Shown here: positions 23,224-31,561 of the stretch, piece after piece | Position numbering within the stretch: position 1 is the stretch's first letter | Layout of the letters: each line of letters starts with the position of its first letter | Assembly: GCF_001889305.1 (NCBI RefSeq) | Contig: NZ_CP013074.1 | Location: 744,001 to 808,000, forward strand | DNA: 64,000 nucleotides | Reading direction: 5' to 3' | Origin: Dehalococcoides mccartyi | GTDB taxonomy: Bacteria > Chloroflexota > Dehalococcoidia > Dehalococcoidales > Dehalococcoidaceae | The notes under the pieces: model-generated | What the model was told of the DNA's origin: nothing | Seen by the model: the letters and a program-made list of their open reading frames with translations, nothing else | The model's database searches: none | Program-made: the position numbers and the translations under genes

Positions 23224-24767
23224 TGACAGGGCAGGTCAAAATTACAATTGGAGATAAAGAATGGCTGGCTTTTCTGTCCAGCACGTATTGGGAGCTGGTA
23301 CAGGGGCTTGGTGGTATTTCAGGAATCGATGCCGGCACCGGTATGCTTTTCGATCTGGGATTTGCCCAGGATATAACCGTTACTACCGAACCGATGCTTT
23401 TTCCCCTGGATATTGCATTCCTCAACGAAGAACTGGTAATCACCGAGATTTACCGGGATATTCAACCCGGATACCAGGTGCATTCAACTATGCCCGGCCG
23501 CTATTTTATTGAGGTTAACGCCGGTGAGTTTGAGGGGATTGAAGTTGGCAGCCAGGTCACGCTGGAGATATTGGTACTGCAGGAAGTACCGGCAGAGCCA
23601 ACCTGGGTACCCTCCATGATTTCCTTTGCTGGATTCACTTTAATGGGGTACTTGATGGTAGGCGTGGTTAAAGATATGGTACGTGATATGTCAGACGACT
23701 CATCGAAAACACTACCGGCAGGTAGTTATGCGGCTACCCCCGTTTACAACCGGGTGAGTAAGCCGGCTTCCAGGGGTGAATGTGCTTTCTTTGCCACTTT
23801 AGTCCATCAATGTGAGGTATGCGAGAAGATCTCACCGCGGGATTATCACTTGCTTAGCTGGTTTGGTGCTCCGGTGCCGGATTACAGCTTCACCGTAGAG
23901 CCAGAAACTAAGGAACGTAAGATAGATGATGTTCTGAAGCGGCTCAAGGAAGGCGTTGACGGCATCCAGCAGAGCGAGAACTTCCGAACATTTCTGCTTA
24001 CCATGTCCAAGTTTCACGATTACAGCATCGGTAATCTGATACTCATCATGCTTCAGAAACCAGAAGCCACCCGTGTCGCTGGTTTTAGCACCTGGAAAGA
24101 TTTGTATCGTTGGGTTAAGAAAGGCGAAAAGGGAATTGCTATTCTGGCTCCATGCATGCCGCCCAAGGGAAAAAAGTCCGAGCTCTCTGACACTGGAATC
24201 AGAGTTGCAGATGAGGAAGAGAAGGACGAGCAAACGGAGATCCGCCCGATCTATTTCAAAGTAGTTTATGTCTTTGATGTTAGTCAAACGGAAGGGAAAC
24301 CTCTGCCTGAGTTTGAAGTACCCTCTCTGACAGGTGAGGCTAATGAGGACCTATTCGAGCAAGTCATGCGCCTGGCAGAATCGCAAGGGATTGAAGTCAG
24401 TTTTGAGTCAAAGCCCAACCAGGACCCGGATATTAAAGGTTTCTATGTTGGGAAGACTATCTGGGTCAGACCCGAAGAACCACGCGCTCAGCAATTAAAA
24501 ACACTGCTTCACGAGGTCGCTCATTACTACTCTGAAGGAGTATTCCGTATACCAAGGAGCGATGCCGAAACCATCGCCGAAAGTGTGGCTTTCACCATCG
24601 GTGCTCATTACGGGTTTGATACCGGTACCCGTTCATTCCCTTATGTTGCTATCTGGTCCAAGGATAAGAAGGTTCTTGAAGCCAACCTGGCATCCATACG
24701 CAAGGTGTCCGAGAAGATATTTGACGGTCTTGAGCAAACCGCCAAGAAACCGGTTGGGGTAGCCTAG
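23223..24767 (+). CDS. DUF192 - TM - ArdC-like antirestriction fusion
   Basis: 514 residues in three parts. 1-125: DUF192-like beta domain (GTGMLFDLGFAQDI, LDIAFLNEELVITEI, RYFIEVNAGEF). About 130-165: one membrane segment (MISFAGFTLMGYLMVGVV). From about 235: an ArdC-type single-strand DNA-binding domain (NFRTFLLTMSKFHDYSIGNL, GFSTWKDLYRWVKKGEKGIA) followed by a zinc peptidase-like domain with intact HEVAHYY. ArdC proteins protect incoming DNA from host restriction. A membrane-tethered version could be delivered with the DNA. The combination is not one I know. Confidence 0.75.
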   Translation: MTGQVKITIGDKEWLAFLSSTYWELVQGLGGISGIDAGTGMLFDLGFAQDITVTTEPMLFPLDIAFLNEELVITEIYRDIQPGYQVHSTMPGRYFIEVNAGEFEGIEVGSQVTLEILVLQEVPAEPTWVPSMISFAGFTLMGYLMVGVVKDMVRDMSDDSSKTLPAGSYAATPVYNRVSKPASRGECAFFATLVHQCEVCEKISPRDYHLLSWFGAPVPDYSFTVEPETKERKIDDVLKRLKEGVDGIQQSENFRTFLLTMSKFHDYSIGNLILIMLQKPEATRVAGFSTWKDLYRWVKKGEKGIAILAPCMPPKGKKSELSDTGIRVADEEEKDEQTEIRPIYFKVVYVFDVSQTEGKPLPEFEVPSLTGEANEDLFEQVMRLAESQGIEVSFESKPNQDPDIKGFYVGKTIWVRPEEPRAQQLKTLLHEVAHYYSEGVFRIPRSDAETIAESVAFTIGAHYGFDTGTRSFPYVAIWSKDKKVLEANLASIRKVSEKIFDGLEQTAKKPVGVA

Positions 24768-24770
24768 CTC

Positions 24771-25307
24771 ATGGTAATTCGACTGATGCCAACCAGAGGT
24801 GGCTTTCTTAGGCCGTTTGGCTGCGGGTGGTTTATCCGGGAGTATCTTTCAGGTAACGGACCGGAAGGCTCAACGAAGGTAGACCTCAAGCGAGGCGCTC
24901 CCCAGGCTGACATCAACTTCGAATACAAAGAAGCGCTTGCCCGGGCTACGGCCAGGGAACGGGCGGAAAGAATCATCAGCAATATGGTTGTTAAACATGC
25001 CGACGTCACTGAAGCAGAAGCTGAGAAGATTTATCAGCGTGAGCTAAAACGAGTCTCCCGGAAGTTCACCCACATGCGGTACCATTCATTCCTTATGTAT
25101 TTCGGAGTGCTAAAAAGGCTGGGATGGGTAGAAGTCACCGATAAAACTGAGCCGTCCACTATCCAGGACAACTATCCTGCAGCTCCTGAGCGAACTTACT
25201 ATCGACTTACAAAAACGGGTATTGAAGCAGGGGATGAACTCTGGTCTAATCCGCTCTTCACGCTATATCCTGAGATCGGACCAAGCCATATGAAGAAGCC
25301 CGATTAG
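24771..25307 (+). CDS. hypothetical protein with winged-helix-like C terminus
   Basis: 178 residues. Last gene of the rightward array; no good ribosome site before the ATG at 24771, so translation may depend on coupling to the ArdC gene four bases upstream. The C-terminal half (HSFLMYFGVLKRLGWVEVTD ... TYYRLTKTGIEAG) resembles a winged helix. No family recognised; a host-takeover or regulatory role is a guess. Confidence 0.55.
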   Translation: MVIRLMPTRGGFLRPFGCGWFIREYLSGNGPEGSTKVDLKRGAPQADINFEYKEALARATARERAERIISNMVVKHADVTEAEAEKIYQRELKRVSRKFTHMRYHSFLMYFGVLKRLGWVEVTDKTEPSTIQDNYPAAPERTYYRLTKTGIEAGDELWSNPLFTLYPEIGPSHMKKPD

Positions 25308-25376
25308 CCAAATTTGGTATAATCAACCAGTTTCTCTCAAATCTTTTTGAATTATCCCAAGTTACAATTTTGTTTT

Positions 25377-27326
25377 CTATCTCATCGCTCTGGTAGCATT
25401 TAAAACGGCTAGCATGGCAACACCGACATCGGCAAAGACCGCCTCCCAGATTGTTGCTACTCCGGCTACACCTAATGCAATAAAAATTCCTTTTACCGCA
25501 AATGCCATTAGAATGTTCTGCCATACAATAGTGCGGGTCCTCTTTGCGACCTCAATTGCTTGGGGTAGCTTGGAGGGAGCATCAGTCATTATCACTACGT
25601 CAGCTGTCTCAATGGCAGCATCCGAACCGAGACCACCCATCGCGACCCCGATGTCCGCCCGAGCTATTACCGGAGCATCATTAACACCATCTCCCACAAA
25701 GACGATTTTCCCCTTCTCCTGGAGAGTATTTTTCATTTTCTCCAGAGCCTGAACTTTATCCTCCGGTAACAGGCCAGAGTAGAAGGTGTCTATCCCTATT
25801 TTCTTGGCGACAGAGGCAGCCACTATCTGGCTATCGCCGGTAAGCATGGCTACTTCTTTCACGCCTAATCTTTTTAGAGACATAATAGCTTCGGCAGCGT
25901 CTTCTTTAACTTCATCTGCGATAGTGATATAACCCGCATATTTACCACCAGCAACCAGGTGAACCACGGTCCCTTCGACGCAACAGTCATTATCATCATG
26001 CTCGATGTTTTGGCTATGGAGCAGGCGGTCGTTGCCAGCCATGATGATTTGTCCGTTAACCTGCGCTCTTATGCCATTACCGGGGATTTCCTGGTAATCT
26101 CTGACTATTGAAGTGTCCACCTTTTCACCGTAAGCTTCGAGTATAGATTGGGCTATCGGATGGTTAGAGTGTACTTCTGCTTCCGCGGCCAAGCGCAGCA
26201 GCTGGTCCTGGTTGAATCCATTTCGGGTAACTACCTTGGTGACTTTGAACACACCTTTGGTCAAGGTGCCCGTCTTATCGAAGACAACAGTTTTCACCGC
26301 AGTAAGAGCATCGAGGTAGGTGGATCCTTTAATTAATATTCCTTTGCGAGAAGCTCCGCCGATGCCGCCGAAATAACCTAGTGGAATGCTGATAACCAGT
26401 GCACAGGGGCAGGAGATTACCAACAAAATAAGCGCGCGGTATATCCATTCAGAGAATGTGGCTCCCTGTACAAAGAGTGGTGGGACAACCGCTACAAGCA
26501 GAGCACCGAATACAACCACAGGTGTGTAGTATCTGGTAAAGGTGGTAATGAACTTCTCAGTGGGTGCCTTCCTCGCTGCTGCGTTCTCTACAAGCTCTAA
26601 TATTCGGGCTATCGATGATTCACCAAATCGTTTGGTCACATTGATGGTGAGCAAGCCGGTCTTGCTTATCATTCCGGCCAGGACTTGCTCGCCGGGTTTT
26701 GCGCTTCTGGGGACAGACTCACCGGTCAGCGCAGAAGTATCCAGTAGAGTCTGACCGTCGATAATCTCTCCATCTAATGGGATCTTCTCACCGGGTTTAA
26801 CAATAATGGTATCCCCCACCTTCACCTGGTCAGGGGATACTTTTTCAAGCCCTTTATCGGTCTTTAAGTTAGCATAATCAGGCCGCACGTCGAGTAGGGT
26901 TCTTACCGATCGGCGAGAACGGCTTACAGAGAGCTCTTGAACAAATTCACCCGTCTTGTAGAATAACATCACGGCAACCGCTTCGGGAAGTTGGTGAATT
27001 GTAATGGCACCTACCGTAGCCACAGTCATCAAGAAATTTTCATCAAAAACCCTTCCATGTGTAAGGTTACGCAAAGCAGTCCATACAACCTGCCAGCCAA
27101 CCAGGAAATACGCAGTCAATAACACGGCATATTCAGCCCAACTATATGGCGTGTTATGGAGTGCATTATTAAAAACCATTCCAAGAATGAAAAGAAGCAG
27201 AGCACTACCGATGAAAGCTAACTCTTTTGGTATATTAAACTCCTCTTCGGCGCATCTGGAGCAGTAACCGGATATGCCATGTTCGCAAGTTTTTGCTTGT
27301 TCGTTGACTACGGGTTTAGTGGTCAT
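25377..27326 (-). CDS. P1B-type heavy-metal ATPase (Zn/Cd/Pb exporter)
   Basis: 649 residues. Order: short N-terminal Cys/His motif (CEHGISGYCSRCAEEE) in place of a HMA domain, membrane pairs, actuator TGES, SCPCALVIS metal-site helix, phosphorylation loop DKTGTLT (about 350), SNHP HP motif, GDGVNDAP hinge. CPC plus the ArsR/CadC regulator upstream indicates export of Zn, Cd or Pb from the cytoplasm. Separated from the regulator by 110 bases. Typical island cargo. Confidence 0.92.
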   Translation of the reverse strand: MTTKPVVNEQAKTCEHGISGYCSRCAEEEFNIPKELAFIGSALLLFILGMVFNNALHNTPYSWAEYAVLLTAYFLVGWQVVWTALRNLTHGRVFDENFLMTVATVGAITIHQLPEAVAVMLFYKTGEFVQELSVSRSRRSVRTLLDVRPDYANLKTDKGLEKVSPDQVKVGDTIIVKPGEKIPLDGEIIDGQTLLDTSALTGESVPRSAKPGEQVLAGMISKTGLLTINVTKRFGESSIARILELVENAAARKAPTEKFITTFTRYYTPVVVFGALLVAVVPPLFVQGATFSEWIYRALILLVISCPCALVISIPLGYFGGIGGASRKGILIKGSTYLDALTAVKTVVFDKTGTLTKGVFKVTKVVTRNGFNQDQLLRLAAEAEVHSNHPIAQSILEAYGEKVDTSIVRDYQEIPGNGIRAQVNGQIIMAGNDRLLHSQNIEHDDNDCCVEGTVVHLVAGGKYAGYITIADEVKEDAAEAIMSLKRLGVKEVAMLTGDSQIVAASVAKKIGIDTFYSGLLPEDKVQALEKMKNTLQEKGKIVFVGDGVNDAPVIARADIGVAMGGLGSDAAIETADVVIMTDAPSKLPQAIEVAKRTRTIVWQNILMAFAVKGIFIALGVAGVATIWEAVFADVGVAMLAVLNATRAMR

Positions 27327-27436
27327 TAATCCTTCCTCTTACTGTATTCCCCTGCATTACTTACCTACGAGACAACCTATACTTAATAATCTTGTTCGAT
27401 ATTCAGCCTATAAATCAGTAAAAAAGATGGAACACG

Positions 27437-27799
27437 CTAAGAATGCCTTGTGTGTTCCAGGCATATTTCTAAAAGTTGGCGGATGTGATCGTCGTTCAGT
27501 GAGTAGTACATCATCCGGCCTTGCTTTCGTTGCTTAACCATACGGAGCGTTCGCAGTATTCGAAGGTGCTGTGATATGGCAGATTCAGAAATCCCAACGA
27601 CACAGGCGATATCACATACACAGAGTTCCTGATTCAGCAAAGAATGCAGGATTTTGGCCCGGTTGGAATCCGCTAAAGCTCCAAAGGTCTCAGCCAGTAC
27701 TGTAAACGCCTCATCGGGTGGTAGTCCCTTTTTCGCCTTTAACACTTTTTCTTCGTCAACTGCCCATACCTCGCACTTGTCCTCAGCCTTTACCATCAT
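27437..27799 (-). CDS. ArsR/SmtB-family metal repressor (CadC-like)
   Basis: 120 residues. Winged helix with ELCVCDIACVVGISESAISQ: the ELCVCD sequence is the alpha-3N metal site of CadC-type sensors. Ending DDHIRQLLEICLEHTRH carries the alpha-5 (Asp/His/His/Glu) zinc site. It should repress the operon with the ATPase until Cd, Pb or Zn binds. Promoter at 27835-27864. Confidence 0.88.
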   Translation of the reverse strand: MMVKAEDKCEVWAVDEEKVLKAKKGLPPDEAFTVLAETFGALADSNRAKILHSLLNQELCVCDIACVVGISESAISQHLRILRTLRMVKQRKQGRMMYYSLNDDHIRQLLEICLEHTRHS

Positions 27800-27834
27800 A
27801 ATGCACCTCTTAACATCTGCGTAGTTGCTAATAT

Positions 27835-27864
27835 ATTATTGCATCTTTCTAACATGCACGTCAA
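27835..27864 (-). promoter_or_regulatory. promoter of the cadC-like/metal ATPase operon
   Basis: Minus strand TTGACG (27864-27859), 18-base spacer, AATAAT (27840-27835), 36 bases from the arsR-type start. No perfect 12-2-12 operator was seen by eye. Confidence 0.45.
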
Positions 27865-28023
27865 TCTTAATGAACTTAGTCTGCATGAAATTCTAATCAG
27901 TCACGGGGCATAAATTGAAGCCTGATTAAAATATTTGAGTCCCGTCTACTGTACCGCCCAAAGACGTCACATTATTAGTAAACAGGACTCCTAGAGACTC
28001 CCTTCAGAGCCATAAATCATTTT

Positions 28024-28716
28024 CTAAAATATAACTATCAAGATAGCCATTATAACGAGAATTGCAGCACTAATCTTTGGTACGTACTTTTCAAATCGTG
28101 AGAGTTTAGGTTGAAACATTTTATAAATTTTTACGCCAAGAATAGTTACTACCATAAGCCCTATCAAAACGGAGACTGCGTAGGACATCATGAGCACCCA
28201 TGCGTTAAGCCCACCTGCTACTAAAGCGAGTAAGGCAATTTCTTCCTCATGAGCAAAACCAAGAATAAAAGCAAACGAAGCTAATCCTAAGAGACTCAGC
28301 ACAACTGCTGGTCCATGCTTATGCTTATGGGTATGCGGAGCTTGTCCCGGGTGCTCATGTTCGTGTTCATGTTCTATTTCTGTAGCATCCGGATGAGTGT
28401 GACCGTGCTGGCTTTTAAGATCGTCGAACTTTTCCATGTATAACCTAACAGCTAAAATTAATAACAGACCTGCCGCGACATATTTTAACCAGGGTGCATC
28501 AAAATTTAACCACTTTTGTAGCAAAACATACGCGACAACAACCGCTATCGACGACACAAGATGACCTAGTCCAATGACTAATGAACTGACAGTTGCACTA
28601 AAGACGGGATTCTTTCTTTTTATCGCGTACAGTACAGCAACTGGCCAACCATGACCTGGCTCAAAGCCGTGTAAAAGACCCAATAATATTACGCCAATGT
28701 ATGTTGGATTAAACAT
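28024..28716 (-). CDS. NicO/RcnA-like nickel-cobalt exporter
   Basis: 230 residues, six or seven hydrophobic segments. LLGLLHGFEPGHGWP in the first helix matches the RcnA/NicO signature HGxEPGH, and a His-rich loop (HGHTHPD, EHEHEHEHPG, HTHKHKHG) lies between segments; GFAHEEE in a later helix adds metal ligands. Expected to pump Ni or Co out. The CsoR-family gene 13 bases upstream and its operator make a sensor-exporter operon. Confidence 0.82.
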   Translation of the reverse strand: MFNPTYIGVILLGLLHGFEPGHGWPVAVLYAIKRKNPVFSATVSSLVIGLGHLVSSIAVVVAYVLLQKWLNFDAPWLKYVAAGLLLILAVRLYMEKFDDLKSQHGHTHPDATEIEHEHEHEHPGQAPHTHKHKHGPAVVLSLLGLASFAFILGFAHEEEIALLALVAGGLNAWVLMMSYAVSVLIGLMVVTILGVKIYKMFQPKLSRFEKYVPKISAAILVIMAILIVIF

Positions 28717-28729
28717 TTTTCCGCCTTAC

Positions 28730-29008
28730 TCACATTACATATTTACCAAGCGCTTCTTTTAAGCTATTCCATTCCTTTTCCGGAGCGTTTGCCTTGGTCG
28801 CTTGGTACAGACAGGATTCCATGTGATCTTCAAGGACTAACCTGGAGGCTTTAGTAATCGCTGACTTAACAGCTGCTAGTTGAATCAGTATCTCAGGACA
28901 GGGGCGCTCTTCCTCAAGCATAGCTTTGATAGCACGAATATGCCCCTCAATTCTTGAAAGACGGTTAATAACAGATCTCGTTTGCTTGTGGGTGTGTGCC
29001 TTACTCAT
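28730..29008 (-). CDS. CsoR/RcnR-family metal-sensing repressor
   Basis: 92 residues, all-helical CsoR fold: RLSRIEGHIRAIKAMLEE, PCPEIL (Cys37), LEDHMESCL (His62, Cys66). The Cys-His-Cys set is the CsoR/InrS type rather than RcnR (where the last ligand is His); N-terminal MSKAHTHK adds histidines, as in Ni sensors InrS and RcnR. With the RcnA-like exporter next to it a nickel or cobalt sensor is most likely, Cu the alternative. Confidence 0.85.
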   Translation of the reverse strand: MSKAHTHKQTRSVINRLSRIEGHIRAIKAMLEEERPCPEILIQLAAVKSAITKASRLVLEDHMESCLYQATKANAPEKEWNSLKEALGKYVM

Positions 29009-29032
29009 AATATCCCCCCTAGGGGGATATTA
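29009..29032. promoter_or_regulatory. CsoR-type operator overlapping the -10 and ribosome site
   Basis: Near-perfect palindrome AATATCCCCC / GGGGGATATT (29009-29032), an AT-rich flank with G/C tracts as in CsoR/RcnR operators. It sits between the -10 (29034-29029, AATAAT) and the start codon (29008), and its G tract also serves as the only Shine-Dalgarno-like sequence. Confidence 0.75.
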
Positions 29033-29057
29033 TTGCATAAATAGCTTGATTACTCAA
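29029..29057 (-). promoter_or_regulatory. promoter of the csoR/nickel exporter operon
   Basis: Minus strand TTGAGT (29057-29052), exactly 17 bases, AATAAT (29034-29029); the operator starts within the -10. Confidence 0.6.
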
Positions 29058-29235
29058 TTGCTCTCGCTTCCGGGGAGAGGGACGGTTATATAGCTAGTTC
29101 TTGAAATTTTACCTTATGTATTTTTGTTGGAAAATGAAGCTAAACACGGACAAAACACGAAGCACATTAACAACAGAATACAGAGCGACAAAGACCTTGA
29201 CCTGAACGCTTGCCCGATTAAAAGGGGGTTTAAGC

Positions 29236-29841
29236 TTGGTAACTACTTTATGCTGTCCACAAGACGAAAACCCCCTATCCTATGACCGACTTAACGGCGA
29301 ATGGGCACAATGGTTTCGCACCGCCCAAAGGTTTGAACACAAAGTGCCTGCACAGGATAGGGGGGACATCAGACATAGTATCATACTGGAACTGGCAATG
29401 GCGAGGGCTAGAGACGGCGATAAGCCGTTCAGTGAAGCGATGATGTGCCGTATCGCAAGCTGTGTAGTGGCTGACTACTGGCGAAAGCAATACAAGCTCA
29501 CTAATGGGCTTGATTGTGGTAGCTGTGGTCAAAAGCAAAGGGCTAAATGCAAAGATGGCTATCTCTATTCGGTTTGTCCAAAGGCTGTCAAGATTGAAAG
29601 TCTGTCAAAGCCAATAACCGATAGTGAAGGGAACGTAACCGAGTTTGGGGACACGATAGCCGATGATAAGGCGATTGATGTTGGAGCTTGGCTTGACGCC
29701 CGCACTTTTCTGTTAAGTTGCCCGAACAGGTTACTCCAGATAGCTCACAAGATGAGGAACGGCGACAATCTGACACCTACCGATAGTCAATACCTCTGGA
29801 GATTTAGAAAACGAGAGCAAAACAAACTTCTGGCGATGTAG
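29236..29841 (+). CDS. hypothetical zinc-binding protein
   Basis: 201 residues, TTG start after AAAGGGGG. Helical N terminus (VPAQDRGDIRHSIILELAMA, MCRIASCVVADYWRKQY) reminiscent of the sigma-like helices of phage regulators, then cysteine pairs (CGSCGQKQRAKC, SVCP), then a C-terminal helix (YLWRFRKREQNKLLAM). Not confidently assigned; begins the rightward plasmid-like block. Possibly a transcription factor. Confidence 0.55.
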   Translation: MVTTLCCPQDENPLSYDRLNGEWAQWFRTAQRFEHKVPAQDRGDIRHSIILELAMARARDGDKPFSEAMMCRIASCVVADYWRKQYKLTNGLDCGSCGQKQRAKCKDGYLYSVCPKAVKIESLSKPITDSEGNVTEFGDTIADDKAIDVGAWLDARTFLLSCPNRLLQIAHKMRNGDNLTPTDSQYLWRFRKREQNKLLAM

Positions 29842-29985
29842 AGATTTTACCCCTCTCTACCGATATATATAGTGGGAGCACCGATAATGCCAGCGAATTG
29901 CGGGTTATCGGGAGCTTACTACTAGACGAAGCCGATAGCCTTGCCCACTGTCGGATAGTCAATAGGGGGTGTTCAAATAGAACAA

Positions 29986-31236
29986 TTGAATATTGAGGGC
30001 AAGCGTTCAGGTGAGGGCTTTTGTGCTCACAAGGCGATACTGGTAAACGCTCTATCAAGGGCACTAGCCGAAAGGGTAGTGCTTATGGATTTCACGATAG
30101 GGCGTAAAGGCTTTCTTACCTACATTAAGTCATTAGGCGGGAGTAACGTTGTAAAAGTCGTTCCCTCGTCTAACGGCAATGCCAGCGGGTTGCGGGTTGC
30201 CGATAAAAGACTGAAGGTGGTCTGTGGAGCAAATACCAGTTACCTTGACGATATGGCTTGGGTAGGTGAGAAAACACCTCTAACACTCTGCGATGTCAGG
30301 GTTAGCCCTTCCAATTCCGTCAAGCCTAACCTCGGAGCACTGGAGCTATCGGAAGCACTGTCAAGAGTAGTGCCGTTCACCGCTAAAGAGGATAACAGAC
30401 CTGTTTTACAATGTGTCCTCTTCAAGGTGGCAGACGGTAAGCTCACGATGGTAAGCGCCGATGGTTACAGGCTTGCGATGGTGAAGCTGGATTTTGACGG
30501 TGATGAGGGGCAAGTCCTGATAAATCGGGATGAGCTAAGGGGTGTAATCAGTGCCCTGCGAAGGGCATACAGGGTAAGGGTGGGCTTTGAGAAAAGCGGG
30601 GAAAGCCTTGACGGAATGAGCCTTGTTCTGGACACGGAGCTAATCCGCTACAAATGGCGGGGAGCTGACGGGAACTTTCCCGAATACGAAAAGCTCATAC
30701 CCGCCGACTTCAACACCTTTGTTAGCTTTGATACTAACGAGGCAATCAGGGCGGTAAGCTCACTCAAAGTCCTGTCCGACAGCAAGGCATACCCGATAGA
30801 CCTCACAATTGGCAACGGCAAGCTCACAATGTCCAGTCCCGATGATAAGGGACTGGCAGAGATACCCGCCGATACACAGGGTGAAGGCAAGATACGACTG
30901 GATGGCAGTTACCTTGCTGACGCCTTAAGAGCTTGTGGCGGGATGGTAGAGCTAAAGTTGGTAGATAGTAAATCGCCGATGCTCTTTACCAGTCCCGACT
31001 ATGAGCTTGTGGTAATGCCGATGTTTGCGGGTGAAAGCCAGACGCCGAAAGGTGAGGCACAGACCGCCGAGCCAGTCAAGGTAGAAACCGAGACCGCTGA
31101 GGTAGAGCCAGCCGAGACGGTAAGCGAAGCCGAGAAAGCAAATGCTGTAGCCGAAGCTGAAGCTATTGCCAATGCCAAAGCCGATAAGCCGAAGCGGAAG
31201 CGAAGCAAGGCAAAAGAACCAGTAGCCGTAGCATAA
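29986..31236 (+). CDS. DnaN-like sliding clamp protein
   Basis: 416 residues, TTG start. Residues about 110-345 show the beta-clamp pattern: VLQCVLFKVADGKLTMVSAD then GYRLAM; NFPEYEKLIPADFNT; MLFTSPDYELVVMPMF at the end of the clamp domain. The first 100 residues and the Ala/Glu/Lys-rich tail (about 350-416) are extra. The host must have its own DnaN elsewhere; a mobile copy could load the host polymerase on the element or divert it. Terminator pair follows. Confidence 0.75.
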   Translation: MNIEGKRSGEGFCAHKAILVNALSRALAERVVLMDFTIGRKGFLTYIKSLGGSNVVKVVPSSNGNASGLRVADKRLKVVCGANTSYLDDMAWVGEKTPLTLCDVRVSPSNSVKPNLGALELSEALSRVVPFTAKEDNRPVLQCVLFKVADGKLTMVSADGYRLAMVKLDFDGDEGQVLINRDELRGVISALRRAYRVRVGFEKSGESLDGMSLVLDTELIRYKWRGADGNFPEYEKLIPADFNTFVSFDTNEAIRAVSSLKVLSDSKAYPIDLTIGNGKLTMSSPDDKGLAEIPADTQGEGKIRLDGSYLADALRACGGMVELKLVDSKSPMLFTSPDYELVVMPMFAGESQTPKGEAQTAEPVKVETETAEVEPAETVSEAEKANAVAEAEAIANAKADKPKRKRSKAKEPVAVA

Positions 31237-31278
31237 GCCTGAACTGAACGCTTGAACTCAGAAAACAGCCAACGCAGG

Positions 31279-31311
31279 AAAGCGGGGGAGACCCCGCTTT
31301 TTTGCTTTTTT
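31279..31311 (+). terminator. intrinsic terminator after the clamp gene
   Basis: AAAGCGGGG (31279-31287) pairs with CCCCGCTTT (31292-31300); loop GAGA; followed by TTTGCTTTTTT. First of a tandem pair. Confidence 0.8.
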
Positions 31312-31312
31312 A

Positions 31313-31358
31313 GGGGTATTCGTTTCCCCAATGCGTGGGAACGGATACCCCTTTTTTT
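31313..31358 (+). terminator. second intrinsic terminator
   Basis: Long stem: GGGGTATTCGTT (31313-31324) pairs with AACGGATACCCC (31340-31351) with one G-T pair, followed by TTTTTTT. Confidence 0.75.
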
Positions 31359-31561
31359 GTGGCTAAAAGGGCAGAGAGCACCGATGCCCGATGGCAGAGG
31401 CAGACCTCGATAGACGTAAGCCCTCGATGGCAGGGACAGCACCAGCGGTTGCGTACTTTTGGAAGTCCCCAGGGACAGTTGCACAGTACGAACCACAACC
31501 AAAGAGAGTAGGTACTCCCAGATATTCACTCGTAATTCATTAGGAAAGGAGGAAGCCGACT

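Larger units (their letters stand above)
31237..31561. other. non-coding stretch with two terminators and leader sequence
   Basis: The first 120 bases hold the two hairpins listed separately; the remainder (about 31360-31545) has no ORF or repeat that I recognise apart from a GGAAAGGAGG ribosome site just ahead of 31562. A promoter for the small-gene series is expected here, but no convincing -35/-10 pair was seen. Confidence 0.4.

Noticed and set aside
12942-25307. ordinary tailed prophage
   Set aside because: No terminase, portal, capsid, tape measure or tail tube gene was found in any frame; only two paralogs look tailed-phage-like.
12942-25307. integrative conjugative element
   Set aside because: No relaxase, coupling protein or VirB4-type ATPase was seen in the element.
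29842-29985. short ORF and a 26-base stretch resembling part of the clamp gene (30177-30203)
   Set aside because: No start codon with ribosome site and similarity too short to call a gene remnant.
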